From NCBI RefSeq assembly GCF_013373795.3, contig NZ_CP088022.1:7812001-7876000 (forward strand): a stretch of DNA of 64,000 bases, read 5' to 3'. Position numbers and translations under genes: made by a program. The notes beneath the pieces were generated by a model, which ran no database searches, was not told the origin of the DNA, and was given only the letters and a program-made list of their open reading frames with translations. This DNA comes from Bradyrhizobium quebecense. GTDB lineage: Bacteria; Pseudomonadota; Alphaproteobacteria; Rhizobiales; Xanthobacteraceae. The first letter of the stretch is position 1; each line of letters opens with the position of its first letter. Of this stretch, positions 45,353 to 53,944 are shown piece after piece.

Positions 45353-45414
45353 TAAGCCTGCCGGAGCGGGCAGCGAATTCATAACAATCGCCCGCGGTCC
45401 CTGGTGAGGAAACA

Positions 45415-46686
45415 ATGAGAACGATCGCCATTGCCGCGGCTGCCGCCGCCACGTGTCTTGCCGTCAACATCGCCCACGCCGCGCCGCCGCTCCCGGAAGC
45501 TTCGGCGCATCAGGCCGGTTTCTCGGATCAGGGGCTGGCGCGGCTCGACGACTTCTTCGCGCGCGAGATCGCGGTCAAGCGCGTGCCCGGCGCCGTGGTG
45601 GCGATCGCACGCGACGGCAAGCTCGTGCACTACAAGGCCTACGGCCAGCTCGACCCGGTCAAGGGCACGCCGATGCCGATCGATGCGGTGTTCGCGCTGG
45701 CCTCGATGACCAAGCCGATGGCGGCGGTCGCGGGGTTGACGCTGATGGAGCAGGGCCGGTTGCCGCTGCAGGCGAAGGTCGCCGAGTTCTATCCGGCGTT
45801 TGCCGACATGAAGGTGGGCGTGCAGCAGGCCGACGGTTCGCTGACGATGGAGCCGCAGGCCCGGCCGATCTTCATCCATGATCTCTATCGCCACACCTCG
45901 GGCCTGATGTATGGCGGCCGGCCCGACAGCTCGAGCGCGCTGGCGCGGCTCTATCCCGACGGCACGGCGCCGGCCGTCGAGGGCGACACGGCGGCCTTCA
46001 TCGACCGCATCACCAAGCTGCCTCTGGTGCATCAGCCCGGCGCCGAGTTCGAATACGGCTTCTCGATCGACGTGCTCGGCGCCGTCGTCGAGAAGGTTTC
46101 CGGCCAGCGGCTCGGCGACTATCTTTCGGCCAATGTCTGGAAGCCGCTCGGCATGAAGGAAGCGACGTTCCACCCGACCGACGCCCAGCGCGCGCGTCTG
46201 GCGCATCCGTTCCCCAACGATCCGCTCACCGGCAAGCCGCAAGCCATCAAGCTGCTCGACGCGCCAACCAAATTCGACTGCGGCGGTGCCTGCTCGTTCG
46301 CGACCGTCGGCGACTATGTCCGCTTCGGACAGATGCTGCTCAATGGCGGCGAGCTCGACGGCAAGCGCGTCCTCAGCCCAAATACGGTGCGCCTCATGAC
46401 GTCGAACCATCTCGGGCCCGAGATCAAGAATAACGTCGCCGCGGTCGAGCCGCATCGCGGCGGCTTCGGCTTCGGGCTGGCGGTCGCGGTGCGGACCAGC
46501 GAGGGGCTGTCGTCGGTGCCGGGCAATCCCGGCGAGTTCACCTGGAACGGCGCCTATGGCACGCAGTTCTTCTGCGATCCGAAGGAACGCCTCGTCGTGG
46601 TGGTCGGAACCGCAGCGCCCGGCGAGCTGCGCAAATATTATCGCGAGAACGTGCAGGACATCGTCTACGGCGCGATGGTGAAGTAG
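45415..46686 (+). CDS. Serine hydrolase, class C beta-lactamase/esterase family
   Basis: 423 residues. A signal peptide (MRTIAIAAAAAATCLAVNIAHA) directs export. The SxxK nucleophile motif is in FALASMTKPMAAV, and the Tyr motif region is FEYGFSIDVLG. The KTG-equivalent appears as an HxG/WxG-like FTWNGAYGTQFF. The family covers esterases, D-aminopeptidases and beta-lactamase-like proteins, and true beta-lactamase activity cannot be inferred. Start at 45415 after tgaggaaaca. Monocistronic. Confidence 0.9.
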   Translation: MRTIAIAAAAAATCLAVNIAHAAPPLPEASAHQAGFSDQGLARLDDFFAREIAVKRVPGAVVAIARDGKLVHYKAYGQLDPVKGTPMPIDAVFALASMTKPMAAVAGLTLMEQGRLPLQAKVAEFYPAFADMKVGVQQADGSLTMEPQARPIFIHDLYRHTSGLMYGGRPDSSSALARLYPDGTAPAVEGDTAAFIDRITKLPLVHQPGAEFEYGFSIDVLGAVVEKVSGQRLGDYLSANVWKPLGMKEATFHPTDAQRARLAHPFPNDPLTGKPQAIKLLDAPTKFDCGGACSFATVGDYVRFGQMLLNGGELDGKRVLSPNTVRLMTSNHLGPEIKNNVAAVEPHRGGFGFGLAVAVRTSEGLSSVPGNPGEFTWNGAYGTQFFCDPKERLVVVVGTAAPGELRKYYRENVQDIVYGAMVK

Positions 46687-46733
46687 GACGTATCGCTGCG
46701 GCGCGGTCATAGCGGCTGACGAATAGCAAAGGG

Positions 46734-46756
46734 CCATCGCTCAAACCGAGCGATGG
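46734..46756. terminator. Hairpin between convergent genes
   Basis: A 9-bp perfect stem ccatcgctc/gagcgatgg with a 5-base loop, extended by GG/CC. On the minus strand it is followed by ccctttgct. It serves the minus-strand 93-residue gene (stop at 46776) and possibly the plus-strand hydrolase. Confidence 0.65.
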
Positions 46757-46775
46757 GCCGTCAGCTTTGTGTGGG

Positions 46776-47057
46776 CTACCACTGGCGATAGACGCCGGTC
46801 AGCGTGCCGTTGTTGTTCCCTTCAGGACCGACGTCGCCCTGCGACGAGCTTGGCGCCGGATGGTTGGTGCCGTTCATCGCGCCGTACCAGCCCGGTTGCG
46901 AGTTGTACATCACGCGCGGTTGAACGGTCTCGTAGCGAGGGCCGCCGTAATAGGCACTGGAGTTCCCATACGGATAATAGCCCTGCGCGCACGCGCCTGC
47001 CGTCGTTGCGATCAGAGATGCCGCGGCCAGAGACAATATCTTGGTCTTCCGTTGCAT
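46776..47057 (-). CDS. Small secreted tyrosine/glycine-rich protein
   Basis: 93 residues. Signal peptide KILSLAAASLIATTAGACAQ, with a cysteine near the cleavage site that could make it a lipoprotein. The mature part is rich in Tyr, Gly, Asn and Pro (GYYPYGNSSAYYGGPRYE) and lacks cysteines. Similar small secreted proteins recur in bradyrhizobia, with no known function. Its stop is 20 bases from a hairpin. Confidence 0.75.
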   Translation of the reverse strand: MQRKTKILSLAAASLIATTAGACAQGYYPYGNSSAYYGGPRYETVQPRVMYNSQPGWYGAMNGTNHPAPSSSQGDVGPEGNNNGTLTGVYRQW

Positions 47058-47509
47058 TCATACACTCCTTGCTGGTGTCACGACCAACGGCCGCCACGGA
47101 GCGGCGTTCCTGATCTGCCATGCAACGCACGAAGGTGAGTCTGCACGAGCGTGGGATCAGGTTTTGGTGAGGGGGCTTGCGTCCGCATAGACCTGCGTCG
47201 TCGCTCTGCCCGGTGGGATGCATCCGCTGCTGGGCCGCTATGCGTTTTCGGCTATAACGCCCCACAGCCGGCCGCGCCTGCAGTGCTTTGAAAAAGCCGG
47301 GCGCTTCGTAAAAGGAAGCCCGCCGACCGGGCGGGCAAGGTCTCAGGGAGGAAAACGCTCTGACAAGGGAGCGTACAGCCAGTTTCGTCGATTCGATGGC
47401 GGATGCGAAGATCGTATAACTACTGTCATCAGGGCCGGCATTATGCGAATGCTCGTGCGGGCCGCAGGCGGAAATGCGTAGCAACACGGCGCAATTACAG
47501 GGGAAGTTC
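47058..47509. other. Non-coding gap with a possible minus-strand sRNA
   Basis: 452 bases between the small secreted protein and the sugar dehydrogenase. On the minus strand a hairpin gcccgcccggtcggcgggc (47318-47336) is followed by ttccttttacg. It is preceded by ttttcctccctgagacc, an anti-Shine-Dalgarno-like loop, as in alphaproteobacterial trans-acting sRNAs. No minus-strand gene ends here. It must also hold the divergent promoters. Confidence 0.35.
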
Positions 47510-48811
47510 ATGAGCACGTCTGGAGTTTTTGCGCGCGTCGTCGCGGCGATCGGAGCCGGCGCCGTGGCGTGGCGGCGGATGCAGGGCGCCGAGCCCGCAC
47601 CGGCCTGGGGCAGCGCGCCGCAAATCCCGGCGGCGAAGTCGCAGGGCGCGATCCCGACGCTGAAGATGCCGACCGCACGGGGTTGGGACAAGGGCCAGCT
47701 TCCGACCGCTGCGCCGGGGCTCAAGGTTAACGCCTTTGCGGCCGGGCTCGATCATCCCCGCTGGATCAACGTGCTGCCGAACGGCGACGTCCTGATCGCG
47801 GAGGCGACGCAAATCGCAGGCACCCCGCGCAGCGTCTTCCACTATGCGATGCAGGCGACGATGCGCCGCGCCGCAGCCCTCGGCGTCAGCGCCAACCGCA
47901 TCACGCTGCTGCGCGACCGCGACGGCGACGGTGTCGCCGAAAGCAGCAGTGCCTTCATGGAAGGATTGCGCCAGCCGTTCGGCATGGCGCTGATCGGCGA
48001 CACGTTCTATGTCGGCAACACCGACGGCGTGGTCGCGTTTCCCTACACCGCGGGCGCAGACCGCATCACGGCGGAAGGGCGCAAGCTCGTCACCTTCAAG
48101 CCCGACGGGCACTGGACGCGCAGCCTGCTGCCGAGCGCCGACGGCAAGAAGCTCTATGCCGGCGTCGGCTCGCTCAGCAACATCGCCGAGAACGGCATGA
48201 GGGTCGAGGAAGGCCGTGCCGCGATCTATGAGCTCGATCTCGTCGCCGGCACCAGCCGCATCTTCGCTGGCGGCCTGCGCAACCCGGTCGGGCTCGCATG
48301 GGAGCCGACCACCAATGTGCTGTGGACCGTCGTCAATGAGCGCGACGGCATCGGTGACGAGACGCCGCCGGACTATCTGACGTCGGTGCGCGACGGCGGC
48401 TTCTATGGCTGGCCCTATTGCTACTGGGGCAAGACGGTGGACGATCGCGTGCCGCAGGATCCGGCGATGGTCGCCAAGGCGATCCAGCCGGACTACGCGC
48501 TCGGCGGCCACACCGCCTCGCTCGGCCTGTGCTGGATGCCTGCGGGCACGCTGCCGGGTTTCCCCGACGGCATGGCGATCGGCCAGCACGGCTCGTGGAA
48601 TCGCTCGACGCTGTCGGGCTACAAGGTGGTGTTCGTGCCGTTCGCGAACGGCCGACCCTCGGGGCCGGCGCGCGACATCCTGTCCGGCTTCCTCGCGCCC
48701 GACGAGAAGGTGTCGTATGGCCGCCCGGTCGGCGTCGCGCTCGGTCCCGACGGCTCGCTGCTGGTGGCCGACGATGTCGGCAACGTGATCTGGCGCGTCA
48801 CGGGAGCGTAG
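47510..48811 (+). CDS. PQQ-type soluble aldose/sorbosone dehydrogenase
   Basis: 433 residues. An N-terminal hydrophobic stretch (FARVVAAIGAGAVAW) is followed by the beta-propeller typical of the GDH-B/sorbosone dehydrogenase family: LDHPRWINVLPNGDVLIAEA, RITLLRDRDGDGVAE, GLRQPFGMALIGDTFYVGNTDG, GLRNPVGLAWEP, FYGWPYCYWG, IGQHGSWNRS. It probably oxidises a sugar in the periplasm with PQQ. It converges on a di-haem peroxidase gene with an 11-base gap. The start at 47510 follows caggggaa. Confidence 0.9.
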   Translation: MSTSGVFARVVAAIGAGAVAWRRMQGAEPAPAWGSAPQIPAAKSQGAIPTLKMPTARGWDKGQLPTAAPGLKVNAFAAGLDHPRWINVLPNGDVLIAEATQIAGTPRSVFHYAMQATMRRAAALGVSANRITLLRDRDGDGVAESSSAFMEGLRQPFGMALIGDTFYVGNTDGVVAFPYTAGADRITAEGRKLVTFKPDGHWTRSLLPSADGKKLYAGVGSLSNIAENGMRVEEGRAAIYELDLVAGTSRIFAGGLRNPVGLAWEPTTNVLWTVVNERDGIGDETPPDYLTSVRDGGFYGWPYCYWGKTVDDRVPQDPAMVAKAIQPDYALGGHTASLGLCWMPAGTLPGFPDGMAIGQHGSWNRSTLSGYKVVFVPFANGRPSGPARDILSGFLAPDEKVSYGRPVGVALGPDGSLLVADDVGNVIWRVTGA

Positions 48812-48822
48812 TGGCAAGCGAG

Positions 48823-50295
48823 CTAGTTCTTCGGCGGCGTGTACCCGTCCGTCAGCGCTTGCATGAACGCGACCAGCGCATTTTCCTCCTGGTCGGTGAG
48901 GCCGAGATGGCCGGTCTTGCTGGTGTTCATGTTGTCGGCGGTCTCCGGCACTGGCCAGCAGCCGGTGCCTTCGCGCGGATCATGCACGGCGCAACGCGGC
49001 AGCACGTCGCGCGTGTTGTAAAAGTGGACGATCTCTTTCAGGCTCTTGAAGTAGCCGTTATGGCCGTAGGCCTTGACGAAGTCGGGCGATGGCCGCTTGT
49101 CGACATTGCGCAGCGTGGGTACCTGAAATCGGCCGCGGGTCTGCGGCGCCAGCGGTTTCCAGCGCGCGTCGACTGCGGAGGGCTGACTGAGCGGATGACC
49201 GTTCGCCAGGAAGGCGCCGACCCCGCCATCGACGAACGCAGCGCCATCCTTGTTCGCGACATAGCCGCGATCATCAGGCGTGTTTTCCGCGTAATATGGC
49301 AGCTCCGGGTTCGCCGGCGTCCCGATATTGCTGGCGGTGAAGTCGGTAAACAGTGGATCTTCTCCGGGGCCGCCGTCGCGATGACATTCGTTGCACAGGC
49401 CCTTGCCGCGGAAGACCTCGTATCCCTGCTGCTCCAGCGGAGTGAAGGTGGCTTTTCCAGCCTGCACCGCATCATATTTCGAGGAAAACGCCGTGACCTC
49501 GTGCGAGGCCTCGTAGCCCGCGATCGACTGCGCCATCTGATCGAAGGTGGTCGCAGCGCGGCCGCGATCCACATTGCTGAGATGCACCGGGAGCGGATCG
49601 ACGGCGGATGGAGGTCCCGGCGTGTTGCAGACAGTCTCAACGTCGGCAGGCCAGTCGATCGCGAACGCCTGTGCGCCCCAAACGGCCTCGAACAAGCTGC
49701 GATAGGGGCGCTGCGAGACGCGATACACCGCGCAGGCGATATCGGGCAGGCCCATCTCGACCGGATTGGTCGGCGGTCCTTCGGCCTGCTCGGCGGCGGG
49801 ATTGCCGAGGCGCCGTCCGGTCGCGCGCATGTCCCAGAAATTGCCGCCGACCAGATCGCCCTGGCCTTCGTTGTAGTGCAGGACCGGCGCCAGCGGCGCG
49901 TAGGTGTGGGTCTGTGGCTTGCGTTCGCTGAAGCGGGTGCGGACCGAGCCGGGATAAGAGCCCGTGGTCCGGTTGATCTCCGAGATCGGTCCGGTGAAGC
50001 CGGCCTCCGGCATGTGACAGAAGGCGCAGGCTTCGTTGCGGTTCACGGACAGCTGTTCGTCGAAGAGCAACAATTTGCCGAGCAGCTCGATCTGCTGCAC
50101 CTGATTGTCGGGAACGGCTGTCAGACGAGTCAACGTATCGCCTTCGATCCGGTCGATCTCCGCTTCCACGCGGGCGATCTCGGCAAGCGTGGCCGGCGAC
50201 AACGGGGCCGCGCCGTCTCGCGCGAGCAGCAGCGGAATCGCCGTGCATGTCGCCGCGACGGCAGCGGCGATCCCGGCCAGAACCCGAAAGCTCAT
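48823..50295 (-). CDS. Di-haem cytochrome c peroxidase (MauG-type family)
   Basis: 490 residues. An N-terminal membrane/signal segment (LAGIAAAVAATCTAIPLLLA) and two haem-binding CxxCH motifs, CAFCH near 90 and CNECH near 290. A later region (PTLRNVDKRPSPDFVKAYGHNGYFKSLKEIVHFYN) is typical of bacterial di-haem peroxidases. It should reduce hydrogen peroxide or oxidise a partner in the periplasm. It converges with the PQQ-type dehydrogenase, so both may feed periplasmic electron transfer. Confidence 0.92.
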   Translation of the reverse strand: MSFRVLAGIAAAVAATCTAIPLLLARDGAAPLSPATLAEIARVEAEIDRIEGDTLTRLTAVPDNQVQQIELLGKLLLFDEQLSVNRNEACAFCHMPEAGFTGPISEINRTTGSYPGSVRTRFSERKPQTHTYAPLAPVLHYNEGQGDLVGGNFWDMRATGRRLGNPAAEQAEGPPTNPVEMGLPDIACAVYRVSQRPYRSLFEAVWGAQAFAIDWPADVETVCNTPGPPSAVDPLPVHLSNVDRGRAATTFDQMAQSIAGYEASHEVTAFSSKYDAVQAGKATFTPLEQQGYEVFRGKGLCNECHRDGGPGEDPLFTDFTASNIGTPANPELPYYAENTPDDRGYVANKDGAAFVDGGVGAFLANGHPLSQPSAVDARWKPLAPQTRGRFQVPTLRNVDKRPSPDFVKAYGHNGYFKSLKEIVHFYNTRDVLPRCAVHDPREGTGCWPVPETADNMNTSKTGHLGLTDQEENALVAFMQALTDGYTPPKN

Positions 50296-50398
50296 CTCGT
50301 CCCCCTAAGAGGTCTTCGCGATGCAAGCTGCCCGCATTGTCGGCGCAGGGCCGGCAGCCTACAAGTCGAGTCTGCGGCACTCAATGGGCCTCGATGGG

Positions 50399-50740
50399 TC
50401 ACTCGTAGTCTGACCGGGTCAGGACGTATCTGCCGCGCACCTTCGCGAAGGTCTGGTGAAGGCACCCGGACGCGGTGCAGAGCCTTGGCTGATTGCCGCA
50501 TTGCAGGGCTGAATAATCGAGGTGGATGACGGTGGCATTATTGGCGAAGGTCGCGAAATAGTGACCGCCCTCGGGTCCCGCGGCGCATCTCGCCCGGACA
50601 GCATGTTGAACGTCGGCAGGCAACCGTTCGATCCGCTCGGTGCTCCAGAGCGGGTCGACAGGAGCGACCGCCGTTGCGTTCGCCGCGAGGGCATGTCCAA
50701 TAAGAACTGCGCCCATCGGCAATGCTGGCAATGCCCTCAT
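50399..50740 (-). CDS. Small secreted protein with four cysteines
   Basis: 113 residues. A signal-like start (MRALPALPMGAVLIGHALA) is followed by a domain with VQHAVRARC, LQCGNQPRLC, and TASGCLHQTFAKVRG, whose four cysteines could form two disulfides. The family is unrecognised. The ATG at 50740 follows gaggag; the reading frame upstream of it lacks a signal and overlaps non-coding DNA. Same strand as the peroxidase gene but about 100 bases apart. Confidence 0.65.
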   Translation of the reverse strand: MRALPALPMGAVLIGHALAANATAVAPVDPLWSTERIERLPADVQHAVRARCAAGPEGGHYFATFANNATVIHLDYSALQCGNQPRLCTASGCLHQTFAKVRGRYVLTRSDYE

Positions 50741-50995
50741 CGGACTCCTCCCGAGGCCTGAAACGGCGTCGCGCCACGCGAACGCGCCCTTGATCGAGGA
50801 GCTAGTTTGACGAACTGCGGAAGATAAGTTGGCCAAGACTGGATGGACTTTCCAGTCAGGCTGTAAAGTGCGATCAGGCGCCACCAGGCGCACGCCCGAT
50901 TGCTCCCATCTTGCGCACCGTCTCGCCCACCGGGCTGGCGATGGCCGCAGTTCCGCGCCGAATCCATGCCGTCAAGCGCAAGGATCACGCAGGCG

Positions 50996-51850
50996 TCAGC
51001 GGCTCAGGAAATCGCGGATGGCTTGCGCGATCTCGGCGGCGTGGGTTTCCAGCGCGAAGTGTCCGGTGTCGAGGAATTTGACCACCGCCTTTGGATTGTC
51101 CCGCTTGAACGCCTCGGCGCCCGGCGGCAGGAAGAACGGATCGTTCTTGCCCCACGCCGCGAGGAACGGCGGCTGATGGGTGCGGAAGTAGGACTGGAAG
51201 GCCGGGTAGAGCGCGATGTTGCTCTTGTAGTCGCCGAACAGGTCGAGCTGCACGTCATGCGCGCCGGGCCGTGCCATGTAGTAATTGTCGAGGTTCTGGC
51301 CGTCGGGCGACACGGCCTGCGGATCCGATGTGCCATGGGTGTACTGCCAGCGCGTGGTGTCCGGCGTCAGGAAGGCGCGCAGCGCGTCGCGGTTCGCTGG
51401 CGAGGGATCCTGCCAATAGGCCTTGATCGGCGTCCAGCCGTCGCTGAGGCCTTCCTCATAGGCGTTGCCGTTCTGCGAGATGATCGCGGTGATCCGCTCC
51501 GGATGTTTCATCGCGAGGCGGAAGCCGGTCGGCGCGCCATAATCGAACACATAGACCGCGAAGCGGTCGAAGCCGATGACCTCGGTGAAGCGGTCGATCA
51601 CGCCGGCGATGTTGTCGAAGGTGTAGCTGAACGTCTCGCGCGGCGGCATGTCGGACTGGCCGAAACCGGGCAGGTCGGGCGCCACGATGTGGAATGTGTC
51701 CGCGAGCAGCGGGATCAGATCGCGGAACATGTGTCCCGCGCTCGGGAAGCCGTGCAGCAGTAGCAGTTTTGGCGCGCCCGGCGAACCGGCCTCGCGATAG
51801 AACACCTTGAAGCCATCGACATCGGCCGTGCGGTATTTGACCTGAGACAT
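50996..51850 (-). CDS. Alpha/beta hydrolase with aspartate nucleophile (haloalkane-dehalogenase/epoxide-hydrolase type)
   Basis: 284 residues. LLLHGFPSAGHMFRDLIPLLAD and APDLPGFGQSD are oxyanion and N-terminal blocks. The nucleophile elbow is VFDYGAP, with Asp in place of Ser, as in haloalkane dehalogenases and epoxide hydrolases. The late acid and His are in WGKNDPFFLPPG and DTGHFALE. The lid resembles that of the soluble epoxide-hydrolase-like group. Start at 51850 with ggag upstream. It is next to the broken TMEM175-type gene. Confidence 0.9.
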   Translation of the reverse strand: MSQVKYRTADVDGFKVFYREAGSPGAPKLLLLHGFPSAGHMFRDLIPLLADTFHIVAPDLPGFGQSDMPPRETFSYTFDNIAGVIDRFTEVIGFDRFAVYVFDYGAPTGFRLAMKHPERITAIISQNGNAYEEGLSDGWTPIKAYWQDPSPANRDALRAFLTPDTTRWQYTHGTSDPQAVSPDGQNLDNYYMARPGAHDVQLDLFGDYKSNIALYPAFQSYFRTHQPPFLAAWGKNDPFFLPPGAEAFKRDNPKAVVKFLDTGHFALETHAAEIAQAIRDFLSR

Positions 51851-51893
51851 CAGTCACTCCTTTTGGTCGTGATGTAGTGGTGAGTTTTGGAGG

Positions 51894-52420
51894 TTAGGAT
51901 TTGGTCTGCCCGACAAGCCCGCTGATCGCCTCGGGCCTGAGATAAAGTAGCAGCGCACGGCACACGGTGGCGAAGCCGAGCAGCGGCACGAAAGGAGCGA
52001 CGGCGGCGCCGGCCGCGAACACCAGCAGCGCGAGCAGCGTGCGGCGAGATAGGCGAGGTCAATGAGGAGGAAGATCACCGCATAGACCACCACCGGTGCC
52101 GCGGCCATGTGCGAGCGTGCGACCCAGGCCGTCGCGAACGGCAGCAGCGAGACCGCGAACAAATGGACGAGGTTCAGCCAGATCAGCCGCGGCGTCGGTT
52201 GCTGCACCAGATGCAGCAGATGGTGATGATTGACCCAGATCACCGCGATGAACAGATAGCTCGCCGCGTAGCTGATCGCGGTTGGCCACAGCGGCAGCAA
52301 GTCGGCGAACCGCGAGCCGTCCGGCACCTTCAGCTCCAGCACCATCACCGTAATGATGACTGCGATCACCGCATCGGAAAACGCGCCGAACCGGTCGGCC
52401 GATAAACGTCTCTCCTGCAT
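51894..52420 (-). pseudogene. Frameshifted TMEM175-family potassium channel gene
   Basis: The N-terminal part RFGAFSDAVIAVIITVMVLELKVP is the TMEM175 first-helix signature (FSD), and helices continue to about residue 129 (VVYAVIFLLIDLAYLAA). After that the open frame turns to arginine- and cysteine-rich nonsense. In a different frame the missing end is visible: LLALLVFAAGAAVAPFVPLL and LLLYLRPEAISGLVGQ, ending at 51894. About 15-25 residues between helices also seem to be lost. A deletion of a non-multiple of three near 52040 explains both. In the uncorrected frame the product ends at 51854. Confidence 0.85.
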
Positions 52421-52453
52421 GGCAGCGCTCCTGTCCTTTGATCGTGAAAGAGG

Positions 52454-53149
52454 TCAGTGCTCTGTAACGCCGTGGATGGCTTCCCGGATGATGTCGGTGA
52501 CGAGCTTTGGCGCTGTGACGATCGGGGTGTGATCGACAGGATGTGAACGCACCGCAGCCTTCATCCGCGCCGCCATACTGCGCTGGGTCTCAGGCGCGAT
52601 CATCCGGTCGTCCTCGGCGACCAGGAACCAGCTCGGGACGTCCTTCCACTTCGGACGGCCAACCGGGACCGTGATGCAAGCGGGCGAAATCGGCCGCTGC
52701 ACCGCGGCGAGCACCGCGAGGTCCTCGGCGCGCGCACCTTGCGCGAAGGCCGATGCGAAGGCAGGCTCGGGCAGCCAGATCAGGCCGTTGGCGTCGGGCG
52801 CGAGTTTTGGCGCGAACGGATGCGGCGGTGCGCGATAGAACACGTCGGCCACCGTCTCGCTCTCATCCGGCGCCAGCGCCGCGACATAGACCAGCGCCTT
52901 GACGCGCGGCGAGCGGGTCTCGGCGATCACTGCGCCGGCATAGGCGTGGCCCGCCAGCACGACCGGCCCCTCGACGCGATCCAGCGTGCGGTTCAACGCG
53001 GCGACGTCGTCGGCGAGTGAGGTGAGGGGCAGAGGCGCTGCCACGGCGGCGATGCCCTCGGCGTCGAGCGCCGTGATCACTCGCGCCCAGCTCGAACCGT
53101 CGGCCCACGCGCCGTGGGCAAGCACCACGCTGACATCCTTGTTCGACAT
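52454..53149 (-). CDS. Alpha/beta hydrolase-like protein without nucleophile serine
   Basis: 231 residues. SVVLAHGAWADGSSWARVI is the oxyanion block of small alpha/beta hydrolases. The nucleophile elbow reads AGHAYAGAV: the expected serine (GHSYGG in relatives) is alanine. The acid/His region is FLVAEDDRMIAPETQ and HPVDHTPI. Either a pseudoenzyme or a member using another residue. It is divergent from the CGNR regulator gene, with two paired operator-like inverted repeats between them. Confidence 0.85.
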   Translation of the reverse strand: MSNKDVSVVLAHGAWADGSSWARVITALDAEGIAAVAAPLPLTSLADDVAALNRTLDRVEGPVVLAGHAYAGAVIAETRSPRVKALVYVAALAPDESETVADVFYRAPPHPFAPKLAPDANGLIWLPEPAFASAFAQGARAEDLAVLAAVQRPISPACITVPVGRPKWKDVPSWFLVAEDDRMIAPETQRSMAARMKAAVRSHPVDHTPIVTAPKLVTDIIREAIHGVTEH

Positions 53150-53171
53150 CTTCAGCTCCCTTGTCTAGGTC

Positions 53172-53254
53172 GTAACCTGTATAATAACATTTGACAGGTT
53201 ACGGACCTTATGGTCCAATGCTCGTAACTTGTCAACATGCTTTAATCAGGTTAT
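53172..53254. promoter_or_regulatory. Two 31-bp inverted-repeat operators of the CGNR regulator
   Basis: Site 1 (53172-53202): half-sites gtaacctgt and acaggttac, a perfect 9-bp inverted repeat with a 13-base spacer that contains tataataa. Site 2 (53224-53254): gtaacttgt and atcaggttat, the same arms with mismatches. Both lie between the hydrolase-like gene and the CGNR gene, and are presumably bound by the latter. Confidence 0.75.
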
Positions 53255-53293
53255 TTGCGGCGAGGTCGAAGAAGCCGCCAGGAGGGCATTACC

Positions 53294-53917
53294 GTGCAAT
53301 CCCACCCGCCCGCGATGTTCGTCGCCGACGCATTGGGCCTCGATTTCATCAATTCGATCGCGACCCCGGTCGATACGCCGGTCGACTGGATCGCCGATGG
53401 GGGCGGTCTGCTGCGCTGGCTCGCACAGGCGAAGCTGGTGCCGTCAGATGTGCTCGACGAGCTAAAGGCGCGCGCGACGCCGGGCGAACTCGACGGCGTC
53501 GCCGGTCAGGCGCGCGATCTGCGCGAATGGTTCCGCGGCTTCGTCCGCAAGCATATGGGTCGGCCGTTGGCGCCGCGGGCGCTCAGGGAATTGGAGCCGC
53601 TGAACCGGCTGCTCGAAACCGACACTGGCTTCAGCAAGATCGTGCCGCATCGTCACGATGATCACGATGGTTTCGCGCTGAAGCGAACGCGACGCTGGCG
53701 TTCGGCCGAAACGCTGCTGCTGCCGATTGGCGAGGCGATGGCCAGGGTCGTCTGCGAGGAAAGCTTTTCCGACATCAAGACGTGCGAGGGCCCGGCCTGC
53801 ACGCTGATATTTGCCGATCACACGCGGGCGCGCGCGCGCCGATGGTGCAGCATGGCCGTCTGCGGCAACCGCGCCAAGCAGGCCGCGCATCGCAGCCGGG
53901 TCAAGGACAGGGGCTGA
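53294..53917 (+). CDS. CGNR zinc-finger (ABATE-domain) regulator
   Basis: 207 residues from GTG at 53294, supported by aggaggg just upstream. The N-terminal part is the ABATE domain (ALGLDFINSIATP, LLRWLAQAKL). The C-terminal zinc finger is C-x-GPAC (CEGPACTLIFADHT) and WCSMAVCGNRAKQAAHR, with the name-giving CGNR. Such proteins are putative stress regulators. It is divergent from the alpha/beta hydrolase-like gene across two inverted-repeat operators and precedes the HAD hydrolase gene by 27 bases. Confidence 0.92.
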   Translation: MQSHPPAMFVADALGLDFINSIATPVDTPVDWIADGGGLLRWLAQAKLVPSDVLDELKARATPGELDGVAGQARDLREWFRGFVRKHMGRPLAPRALRELEPLNRLLETDTGFSKIVPHRHDDHDGFALKRTRRWRSAETLLLPIGEAMARVVCEESFSDIKTCEGPACTLIFADHTRARARRWCSMAVCGNRAKQAAHRSRVKDRG

Positions 53918-53944
53918 AACCAAACCCACCCAACGGTGACCGAA

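Noticed and set aside
52454..53149. Calling the alanine-nucleophile protein a pseudogene
   Set aside because: The frame is full length, the rest of the fold is kept and operator-like repeats precede it. Loss of one residue alone does not show decay.
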